This document shows, piece by piece, positions 58,401 to 64,000 of a stretch of 64,000 nt of DNA. The position numbers and the translations under genes are program-made. The DNA comes from Porphyrobacter sp. LM 6 (GTDB lineage: Bacteria > Pseudomonadota > Alphaproteobacteria > Sphingomonadales > Sphingomonadaceae). The notes beneath the pieces are model-generated. The model saw nothing but the letters and a program-made list of their open reading frames with translations. It did no database searches and was not told the DNA's origin. Each line of letters starts with the position of its first letter. The stretch's first letter is position 1. The DNA is taken from the NCBI RefSeq assembly GCF_001720465.1, contig NZ_CP017113.1, positions 682,001 to 746,000 on the forward strand, in the 5' to 3' direction.

Positions 58401-58710
58401 CAAGCTGGACCTCTCGGTGCGTCAGGAAGTGCCGTTCGTCTTCGGCGGCAAGCTTGAGCTGATGGCCGACGTCGAGAACATGCTGAACCTGATCGACAAG
58501 GATTGGGGCACCATCCGCCAGGTTGGCTTCCCCTACACCGCGGCGGTTGTGAACGTGCAGTGCCTCCAGACGGTCGGCGGCGCTGCTGCCACCTCGGCAG
58601 CTCAGCCCTGCGCTCAGTACCGCTACTCGAGCTTCCGCGCTCCGGTCGAAGCGACCAACATCAACGGCTCGCTCTGGGGCGTCCGCTTCGGTGTTCGCGT
58701 CCGCTTCTGA
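55411..58710 (+). CDS. Oar-like TonB-dependent receptor with N-terminal carboxypeptidase-regulatory domain
   Basis: 1099 residues. Signal peptide (MKLKYLLAASIVSLAATTT...AFA), then a CarboxypepD_reg Ig-like domain (SSVRGDVYDQDGNPVAGATVIV, about residues 32-110), a plug with TIVVSGTRTKSAISL and FTVDGVAFGDPFGLESGG, and a long beta-barrel ending GVRFGVRVRF with the terminal aromatic that outer-membrane assembly needs. This is the Oar/large-substrate branch; the ligand (peptide, protein or sugar) is unknown. Codon use is smooth and highly biased, typical of an abundant protein. A strong terminator follows. Confidence 0.92.
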   Translation: MKLKYLLAASIVSLAATTTIATPAFAQETTSSVRGDVYDQDGNPVAGATVIVTHVPSGTRSTQTTDAEGGFNAAGLRLGGPFTIEVSAAGFETASQEIGFLTAGQAQRISVSLASVGQTIVVSGTRTKSAISLATGAATVLTANDIAGVANINRDVRNLAARDPLVTLDATNNGAISIAGQNNRFNRFTVDGVAFGDPFGLESGGLVSSRGPVPLDAIGEFSVETAPVDIQQGFFQGGAINTQLKAGGNAFTFMGAAYYQNDDLRGTRADNLRRVGDFDSQVYVAQVTGPIIKDKLFFAVTYERTRDTVPADVQPSQLGITDAELDLINDTAESVYGFDTLGVASDIVESDDKLVTKLDWNVADGHRLSATYIWNESALLAGQTGTGQIVANNPTFNLLSNNYTQGAKNHFGILQSNNQWSDNFSTQLRISYADYVRLQEPFGEKTFGEFSVCLDPTNPTTGVGAAPAVCSPNQQRLVFGPDISRQANELDSQSLAVEFAATLKIENHTLKLIAERRRQDVRNLFAQRVSGAWLFDSVADFQARRANELDYAVPLRGGIDTVTAEFQNNSWTFGLMDTIDLTDNLTVVAGVRYDLFDTPDEPFFNQFFLNRFGFANNDTLNGRDLFQPRFGLNWQPTDRLQIRGSAGLFGGGNPLVWISNNYSNPGPTLQRVRVRRNADGTFSTPEQAVLGLTTAQVQALGAATLNNVSGGEGVPQALIDAVRQAGFAGSPTNALDPNFEPPSQWRFSGSVDYEANLGFLGDGWNVGVDVIYSNINNALEWTDLRSVEQTSTLPDGRPRYNVLTGAAGENTDMLLTNTGFGESWNVVARFDKNWSSGFFLNGSYTFQDVQDQNPGTSSVAFSNYTNTAFTDPNFAAQGIANYQRDHQFRLGAGFDSELFGDNNTRIEFFYNVRSGQRYSYTMNDPTNGRSAVFGVNGRGSRGLLYVPNVSSQTADARVVYDSAATFAAVQALVQGSELADYQGQIAPKNIAKTPWVHKLDLSVRQEVPFVFGGKLELMADVENMLNLIDKDWGTIRQVGFPYTAAVVNVQCLQTVGGAAATSAAQPCAQYRYSSFRAPVEATNINGSLWGVRFGVRVRF

Positions 58711-58736
58711 TCGCTTCCGCGATTGCAAAACATGCG

Positions 58737-58766
58737 AAGGGCGGTCCGGCAACGGGCCGCCCTTTT
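58737..58766 (+). terminator. Rho-independent terminator of the Oar-like receptor gene
   Basis: GGGCGGTCCG (58739-58748), loop GCAA, CGGGCCGCCC (58753-58762), then TTTT. One G-T pair in a 10-bp stem; AA/TT extend it. The convergent kinase gene ends at 58783. Confidence 0.88.
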
Positions 58767-58782
58767 GCTATGGGGCGCAGCT

Positions 58783-61623
58783 CTAGCCGTTGGCGCTGTC
58801 GGCAGGTTGGGGGGTGCCTGCCTGCCCGGCACCTTCGGCCAGCGCGACCAGCTCTTGCGCCAGCGCGCGGCTCACAGCCGGGCTGGCCTTGTCCTGTAGC
58901 GAGCGTTCGAGTGCGGCGGCGCAGCGTCCCAGTTCATCCTCGCCGAACAGCCCGGCGGTGCCGGCAAACTGGTGGGTGAGGCGGATCAGTTCATCGCGCG
59001 TAGGATGGGCGGCGGTGGGTGCGCCGCTAGCCACATCGGACAGCATACCGCCCTCGGCCAGCGCCGCCTCCACCGCCGCCAGCGTCTCGCGCCGGCGGGC
59101 CTGCCAGCGGGCAAGCATCTGCGGTGAACGTGCAGAGGATGTCGCGCCCCTCATCACTTCTGGTGCGCGGGGCGGTGTGTCGCTCTCGACGATCCGGGTC
59201 GGCAACCAGCGTTGCAGCGCGCGCGCAAGATCGGCGAATACCACCGGCTTGGCGAGGTGCCCCTGCATCCCCGCCACCCGCGCGGCGGCGACATCCTCGG
59301 GAAAGGCATTGGCGGTGAGCGCGATGATCGGCAGCACGTCCGGCCCGATCCCTTCGGTGCGGATCGCGCGGGTGGCGGCATAGCCATCGCAGCTCGGCAT
59401 CTGCACATCCATCAGCACCAGATCATAGGGGCGGGCGCGGAGCATGCTGTCGATCACCATCGCGATCGCTTCGTTTCCATCATGCGCGGCTTCGACCTCA
59501 AGCCCGCAGCGCTCAAGCATTTCGCTCACCAGCAGGCGGTTGATGTCGTGATCCTCGACCAGCAGGATTCGCGACCCGGTGGGGAGCGGCGGCGGACTTT
59601 CGGGCACAGCGGGCCCGGCAACCGGTACGGGGGCGGCCAGCACCGCAGGCAGCACCAGCGTGAAATGCGACCCCCTGCCCGGCGCGCTCGCCGCCTCGAT
59701 CCGCCCGCCCAGCAGCGCGGTAAGCTGGCGGCTGATCGACAGCCCGAGCCCGGTGCCGCCAAAGCGCCGATCGGTATCGCTTTCGCCCTGGGTGAAGGGC
59801 TGGAAGATGCTTTCGATCCGTTCGGCGCTGATGCCGATGCCGGTGTCGGCGATGGTGATCCGCACCTCGTTCGGGGTGATGCGATAGGCCAGCCGAACCT
59901 GCCCTGCCTCGGTGAACTTGACCGCGTTGCCGAGCAGGTTGAGCACGATTTGGCGAAGCCTTAGCCCGTCAGTGGTGATCCACGGAGCGGACGGCGCCGG
60001 AGCCTCCGCTTCCCCGTCATCTTCGCGCAGCAATTCGAGCGTCAGCCCCTTGCGTTCGGCGGCGGGACGAAGCAGCGCGGCACATTCGGCGAGGCTCGCA
60101 TGGAGATCGACCGGCGCTGTCGCAATCGCGAACTGCCCGCTTTCGATCTTGCTGAGGTCCAGCACATCGTTGAGCAGCGTCATCATCGACCGGCCCGATT
60201 GCACGATCAGTTCGGCAAAATGGCGTTGCTGATCGTCGAGATCGCCCTGCAGCATCAGTTCGGCAAAGCCCAGCACCCCGTTCATCGGCGTGCGGATCTC
60301 GTGGCTCATGTTGGCGAGGAATTCGGACTTGGCACGCGCGGCATTTTCGGCGGTGCGGCGGGCGCGGGTGAGCAGCAGTTCGAGTTCGATCCGTTCAGTC
60401 ACATCGCGCGCGGCGACCACCACGCCTTCGCGCTGCCCGGTCTCGGCATTGCGCACCACCGCGCAATCGGCTTCGAGGAACACGGGCGTGCCATCGGCGC
60501 TGTCACGGAACCGCCGATAGGTGACGCGCTCCTTTTCGCTGGCCCCTTCGAGCAATCGGGCAAGCGCGCCGATCGCCCTGTCTCGTGAGTCCGGATGGAG
60601 GCGCGCACCAAGCGGCTTGCCGACATAGGTTTCCGGCGGCGCGCCCATCACCTCGCGGACAGAGGGTGAAGCATAGGTGCATACGCCGTGGAGATCATAA
60701 CGCAGGATCGCGTCGGTGATGTTGTCCGCCAGCAGATCGACCTCGCGCTTGCCAGCTGCAAGCGCCGCCGTCATCCTGTCGCGCCCGGCGATGATCGCGG
60801 CGATCGGTAGCCCCGTCAGGAAATTGGCGGCGACGAAGGCCTGCAGCAGATAGAGCTGCGCCAGATCGCTCACCCCTGACATGCCGCGAACAGCCGCGAT
60901 GGGGCCAAGACCGGCCGAGGTCATCGTCCCTGCCACCAGCGCCACGCCCACAACGTGGACCGCGCTGCCCAGACTGCCGAGCCTGAAGGCGTGGAGCAGC
61001 GTGATCGGCGGGATCAGGAACATCAGCGGATACTGGCTCTGGTTGAAGATCAGGAAGGCGCTGGTCATCCCTCCGGCCAGCAGGGCGAGGCTTTCCGCGA
61101 GGCCTGCCTCGCTGCGCGGCAATTCGCCCCTGACATGATCGGTCACCAGCAGCACGGTCGGCACGATCAGCAGTAACGCCATGCCGTCTGCCATCAGCCA
61201 TGCGAGCACCCCGCTGCGTGCCGCATCAAGGCTGCCGCCCAGCACCGGCGTCACGCACAGCGCCGAAAGCGCAGGGCCGACCAGCCCACCCGCCCAGACG
61301 AAACGAACCAGATCGGACAGCCGCGTCATGTCCGGGCATCGTCGCGGGCCCGCCCGGCTCAGCGCCAGCACCGCGATGATTTCAATGAGATTGGCGATCG
61401 CGAAGGCGGCGACCACGTGTTCGGGCTGGGCGATAACCAGATTGACCGCCAGGCGGGCCGCCGGCACCGCCAGCAGGAACGGCACCTCGTTGCTCAGCCG
61501 GGCCCGCAGCAGGAAGGCGACTGCAAAGGCGTTCGCCAGCCAAATCGGGCTGATTGCGCCGACCTGCACCGGAAGCGTCAGGCTGAGGTAGGCAAGGGCG
61601 GAATACCCGGCCGCGCCGAGCAC
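58783..61623 (-). CDS. MASE1-PAS hybrid histidine kinase with receiver and HPt domain
   Basis: About 946 residues from GTG 61623, the only usable start in the frame before the divergent gene is reached. Order: MASE1 with about eight membrane helices (ALAYLSLTLPVQVGAISPIWLANAF first), PAS (ITDAILRYDLHGVCTYASPSVREVMG), HisKA (FLANMSHEIRTPMNGVLGF), HATPase (NLLGNAVKFTEAGQV, DTGIGI, GGTGLGLSIS), receiver (RILLVEDHDINRLL, VLMDVQMP, LTANAF, KPV) and a C-terminal HPt (LTHQFAGTAGLFGE with the phospho-His). It is a complete intramolecular phosphorelay; the signal and the output regulator are not visible. If the true start were upstream it would overlap the TonB gene's leader region. Confidence 0.88.
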   Translation of the reverse strand: MLGAAGYSALAYLSLTLPVQVGAISPIWLANAFAVAFLLRARLSNEVPFLLAVPAARLAVNLVIAQPEHVVAAFAIANLIEIIAVLALSRAGPRRCPDMTRLSDLVRFVWAGGLVGPALSALCVTPVLGGSLDAARSGVLAWLMADGMALLLIVPTVLLVTDHVRGELPRSEAGLAESLALLAGGMTSAFLIFNQSQYPLMFLIPPITLLHAFRLGSLGSAVHVVGVALVAGTMTSAGLGPIAAVRGMSGVSDLAQLYLLQAFVAANFLTGLPIAAIIAGRDRMTAALAAGKREVDLLADNITDAILRYDLHGVCTYASPSVREVMGAPPETYVGKPLGARLHPDSRDRAIGALARLLEGASEKERVTYRRFRDSADGTPVFLEADCAVVRNAETGQREGVVVAARDVTERIELELLLTRARRTAENAARAKSEFLANMSHEIRTPMNGVLGFAELMLQGDLDDQQRHFAELIVQSGRSMMTLLNDVLDLSKIESGQFAIATAPVDLHASLAECAALLRPAAERKGLTLELLREDDGEAEAPAPSAPWITTDGLRLRQIVLNLLGNAVKFTEAGQVRLAYRITPNEVRITIADTGIGISAERIESIFQPFTQGESDTDRRFGGTGLGLSISRQLTALLGGRIEAASAPGRGSHFTLVLPAVLAAPVPVAGPAVPESPPPLPTGSRILLVEDHDINRLLVSEMLERCGLEVEAAHDGNEAIAMVIDSMLRARPYDLVLMDVQMPSCDGYAATRAIRTEGIGPDVLPIIALTANAFPEDVAAARVAGMQGHLAKPVVFADLARALQRWLPTRIVESDTPPRAPEVMRGATSSARSPQMLARWQARRRETLAAVEAALAEGGMLSDVASGAPTAAHPTRDELIRLTHQFAGTAGLFGEDELGRCAAALERSLQDKASPAVSRALAQELVALAEGAGQAGTPQPADSANG

Positions 61624-61895
61624 CGCCGCCCACAGACTGCGCTCGTCGATCGGGCCGAGGCTGATCCAGTTGCCGGGCCGGACGAGCCACCACTGGCCGA
61701 GGCGACCGGTCAGCCCGCGGTGCGGGCGGGAAACCCGGCGGAAACGGGGCGCGTGTGCCCCTTCGCCCGCCGGGGCTTGACCGGCTGCGCCCTGCGGAAG
61801 ATCGCTGATGCGTTCCCCGTGGTCATGAATTGCGCGCCCGATGCCTGCGCTCCATCGCCAAATGCTGTGGCATTGGTATAGTTGCCCGAGGGCGG

Positions 61896-61921
61896 ATTCC
61901 GGACGAAACCTCGTCCGGAAT
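61896..61921. promoter_or_regulatory. Perfect inverted repeat in the kinase/tonB divergent region
   Basis: ATTCCGGACGA (61896-61906), AACC, TCGTCCGGAAT (61911-61921): 11-bp arms. A third related word TATCCGGAAC follows at 61927-61936. It ends 28 bases before the tonB start and could be an operator or a leader hairpin. Confidence 0.55.
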
Positions 61922-61949
61922 GGAGCTATCCGGAACGAAGGGCTTAACG

Positions 61950-62675
61950 ATGTCGCAGGCCAGAGGATTTCGTGCGCAGCGCCGGCGGCCAAGTGTGCCG
62001 CTGATCGTGCTGATCGTGCTGTTCCATCTGGCGGCGCTCTATGGCTTGGCGCGCGTTTTCGCGCCGGACATGACGGCGACAGTCGAGCGCGAGGTGGTGT
62101 CGGCCTTCACGGTAACGATTACTGCGCCGCCCGATCCTCCGCCGCCCGAAAACCAGCCCGAGCCCGACGAGGGCGCGCAGGGTGCGCCGGGACGCGAGGC
62201 GGTGGCCAAGCCCGTCTCCGCGCAGCCGCCCAAGGTCAAGGTCAAGCAGGATCAGGCGCTGCCGCGGGCCTCATCGACCGGGAACGCGAACGATTCCGGC
62301 GCGGCTGCGGCGGGCGATGGCACCGGGGCGGCCGGAACGGGTCTTGGCACGGGCAGCGGCAACAGCGGCAGCGGGCGCGGCGGCGTGGCCGTGTCGAAGC
62401 CGGTGCACATCTCGGGTCGGATCGACAATGCCAGAGATTTTCCGGTGCCGCCGGGCGGACGCGAAGCGCGACGCGGGACGCAGGTGATCGTGCGGGTCAT
62501 CGTCGGCACCGACGGGCGCGCGCGCAATTGCTCGGTCTATCGCCCCAGCCCCGATCCCGAGGCTGATCGCATCACCTGTCAGCTGGTCGAAAGCCGTCTT
62601 GGCTTTCGTCCGGCCACCGATGCCGCAGGGAATCCGGTGCCTGCTCCGTTCTATTGGCGCCAGCAATGGTTCTGA
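61950..62675 (+). CDS. TonB-family energy transducer
   Basis: 241 residues: short basic start, one membrane anchor (VPLIVLIVLFHLAALYGLARVFA), a Pro/Glu-rich periplasmic spacer (ITAPPDPPPPENQPEPDEG), a Gly/Ser/Ala-rich stretch and a C-terminal TonB domain (RRGTQVIVRVIVGTDGRARNCSVYRPSPDPEADR...LGFRPATDAAG), ending in a tail YWRQQWF. It may energise one of the TonB receptors in this window. AAGG precedes ATG 61950. Confidence 0.88.
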   Translation: MSQARGFRAQRRRPSVPLIVLIVLFHLAALYGLARVFAPDMTATVEREVVSAFTVTITAPPDPPPPENQPEPDEGAQGAPGREAVAKPVSAQPPKVKVKQDQALPRASSTGNANDSGAAAAGDGTGAAGTGLGTGSGNSGSGRGGVAVSKPVHISGRIDNARDFPVPPGGREARRGTQVIVRVIVGTDGRARNCSVYRPSPDPEADRITCQLVESRLGFRPATDAAGNPVPAPFYWRQQWF

Positions 62676-62781
62676 TTGCGCCAGATCGGGGGCATCGCTC
62701 GGCGAACCGGGCCAAGAGTACTGGCTTTGTCCGGGGGTTCCGGTGTAGCAATTGGCTCAGGAAGGACGAAAAATCAGCGTG

Positions 62782-63822
62782 ATGGCGATTCATCCGGTTA
62801 TCCTGTGCGGCGGCGGCGGCACCCGTCTGTGGCCGGTCAGCACCCTTTCACTGCCCAAGCCGTTCCTGCCCCTGCTCGGGGCCGAAACCCTGTTCCAGCA
62901 GGCGGTTGCCCGCGTGGCTGGTGACGCGCAGTTCGCGCCGCCGCTGGTGGTGGCAGGTGCGGCCCATGCCGATCTGGTCATGGCGCAGCTTGGCGATGTG
63001 CCCGGCGCGCGTCTGGTGATCGAGCCGGCGGCGAAGAACACCGCCCCTGCGATCGCGCTCGCTGCGGCGCTGCTTCCGCAAGATGCGGTGATGCTGATCT
63101 GCCCGAGCGACCATTACATCGCCGATCCCGCAGCCTTCCGCGCCGCCGCACTGGCCGCGGCCGCGCTGGCAGCCCAGGATTATCTGGTGTCCTTCGGCAT
63201 CACTGCCGACCGGCCCGAAACCGGCTACGGCTATCTCCAGCGGGGCGAACCGCTGGCAGGTGGTTTTGCCGTGCGGCGCTTCGTCGAAAAGCCCGATCGC
63301 GTGGCCGCAGAGGCCTACCTCGCCAGCGGCGAATACAGCTGGAACGGCGGCATCTTCGCCTTCCGCGCCGGAAAGCTGTTGGCCGAACTCGCTGCCCATC
63401 GTCCCGAGATGGCGCGGCTGGTGGCCGAAGCCGTGGCACAGGGCAGCAACGATGGCACCCGCTTCCACCCCGCACCCGGCCCCTTTTCCGCGATCGCCGG
63501 GGAATCGATCGATTATGCGGTGATGGAAAACACCGCGCGCGCAGCGATGGTGCCGGCCAGCATGGGCTGGTCGGATATCGGCAACTGGGCGGCACTGGCC
63601 GATGCCATGTCCGAAGTCGCGGATGACGCGGGCAACATCGTGCGCGAAGGCGAGGTCAATCTTCTGCAATGTCGCGGCGTGCTGGCGACGAGCGATGGGC
63701 CGCGCATTTCCGCCATCGGGCTCAAAGATGTGTGCATCATCGTATCCGGCAACGAAGTGCTGGTGACCACGCGCACTGGCGCGCAGGCGGTGGGCAAGCT
63801 GCCGGGAGCGGCAAACCAGTGA
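62782..63822 (+). CDS. manC: Mannose-1-phosphate guanylyltransferase
   Basis: 346 residues. HPVILCGGGGTRLWPVSTLSLPKPF is the nucleotidyltransferase signature; LICPSDHYI, ETGYGYLQRG, FVEKPD and YSWNGGIFAF follow. It makes GDP-mannose for polysaccharides. It lacks the fused phosphomannose-isomerase domain found in ManC/AlgA; that activity is the next gene, whose GTG overlaps its stop. ATG 62782 is used, with an AGGAAGGA 14 bases or more upstream; GTG 62779 is the alternative. Confidence 0.93.
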   Translation: MAIHPVILCGGGGTRLWPVSTLSLPKPFLPLLGAETLFQQAVARVAGDAQFAPPLVVAGAAHADLVMAQLGDVPGARLVIEPAAKNTAPAIALAAALLPQDAVMLICPSDHYIADPAAFRAAALAAAALAAQDYLVSFGITADRPETGYGYLQRGEPLAGGFAVRRFVEKPDRVAAEAYLASGEYSWNGGIFAFRAGKLLAELAAHRPEMARLVAEAVAQGSNDGTRFHPAPGPFSAIAGESIDYAVMENTARAAMVPASMGWSDIGNWAALADAMSEVADDAGNIVREGEVNLLQCRGVLATSDGPRISAIGLKDVCIIVSGNEVLVTTRTGAQAVGKLPGAANQ

Positions 63823-64000
63823 ATAACGCGCGTCAGCTTCCCGCCCTGATGGTCGAGAAGGTTTGGGGTCGCGATGATCTGCCAGCGCCGTTCGTGGCTC
63901 CGCAAGGCCAGCGGATCGGCGAGATCTGGTTCGAACCCCCGCCCGAATTGCCGCAAGTGCTGATCAAATACCTGTTCACCTCCGAGAAGCTGTCGGTGCA
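63819..64000 (+). CDS. manA: Mannose-6-phosphate isomerase, class I (5' part)
   Basis: The first ~60 codons from GTG 63819, overlapping the manC stop (GTGA): LMVEKVWGRDDLP, GQRIGEIWFEPP and LIKYLFTSEKLSVQ, the start of a cupin-type phosphomannose isomerase. The gene continues past the right edge. With manC it supplies GDP-mannose from fructose-6-phosphate, apart from phosphomannomutase. Confidence 0.85.
   Translation, partial: MNNARQLPALMVEKVWGRDDLPAPFVAPQGQRIGEIWFEPPPELPQVLIKYLFTSEKLSV

Noticed and set aside
56017..58752. A 911-codon minus-strand frame opposite the Oar-like receptor
   Set aside because: Shadow of a highly codon-biased gene; the translated residues show no family and the real receptor is unambiguous on the plus strand.

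Overview
The window is high-GC (about 65%) chromosomal DNA of an alphaproteobacterium, most likely a sphingomonad of the Erythrobacteraceae (Erythrobacter/Porphyrobacter type). This rests on general similarity of the proteins and gene order (DUF5522-frmA, M1 peptidase-DUF6702, zinc-ribbon protein-ftsE-ftsX-ydcF-plsC, degP-hflC-hflK, metX-metW, Oar-like TonB receptor, MASE1 hybrid kinase); no database search was run. Two perfect 16-bp parS-type palindromes (8367-8382 and 46289-46304) suggest that the window lies in the origin-proximal part of the main chromosome.

Layout. 1-4155: the start of a ZnuD-like zinc TonB receptor with a Zur-like palindrome upstream, a phospholipid N-methyltransferase-like gene, tRNA-Gly, a YbbN-like thioredoxin-LON pair and a SAM methyltransferase. 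4223-8355: a flagellar remnant. Flagellin, FliD and FliS look intact, but between them a sigma54-activator gene is cut inside its AAA+ domain and joined directly to the last ~110 codons of flhB, as expected if a large block of flagellar genes was deleted. 8367-15261: parS, hydrolase, flippase, DUF5522-frmA, M1 peptidase-DUF6702.

15262-22660 is a decaying accessory region: a broken GGDEF-EAL gene, an orphan Flp pilin, a lipoprotein, an orphan 239-residue protein, an AT-rich promoter region in front of a PilZ-XRE fusion protein, a PilZ-membrane protein, and two wrecked glycosyltransferase genes, ending at tRNA-Leu(GAG). The theme is cyclic-di-GMP and surface structures. The PilZ-XRE fusion, a possible one-component c-di-GMP-responsive transcription factor, is the most novel intact gene I see.

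22855-46178 is core housekeeping: FtsEX and a co-oriented envelope/lipid cluster, an NRAMP-like transporter lacking the canonical metal motifs, tyrC-hisC divergent from metX-metW, VOC protein, GST, MsrB, a class A PBP, DegP, HflC-HflK, Mrp, a lone molybdopterin oxidoreductase subunit, ferrochelatase and a P450. 46179-55145: a cluster of dispersed repeats, the second parS and a G-quadruplex motif, then SdhAF4, RsmB, a DM13 protein, MsrA, an exported His-rich methyltransferase-like protein, AguB, FolK, tRNA-Lys, a queuosine-precursor transporter, a nucleoside transporter and a 2OG-Fe(II) oxygenase. 55411-64000: an Oar-like TonB receptor, a MASE1 hybrid histidine kinase divergent from a TonB protein, and manC-manA for GDP-mannose supply (manA runs off the window).
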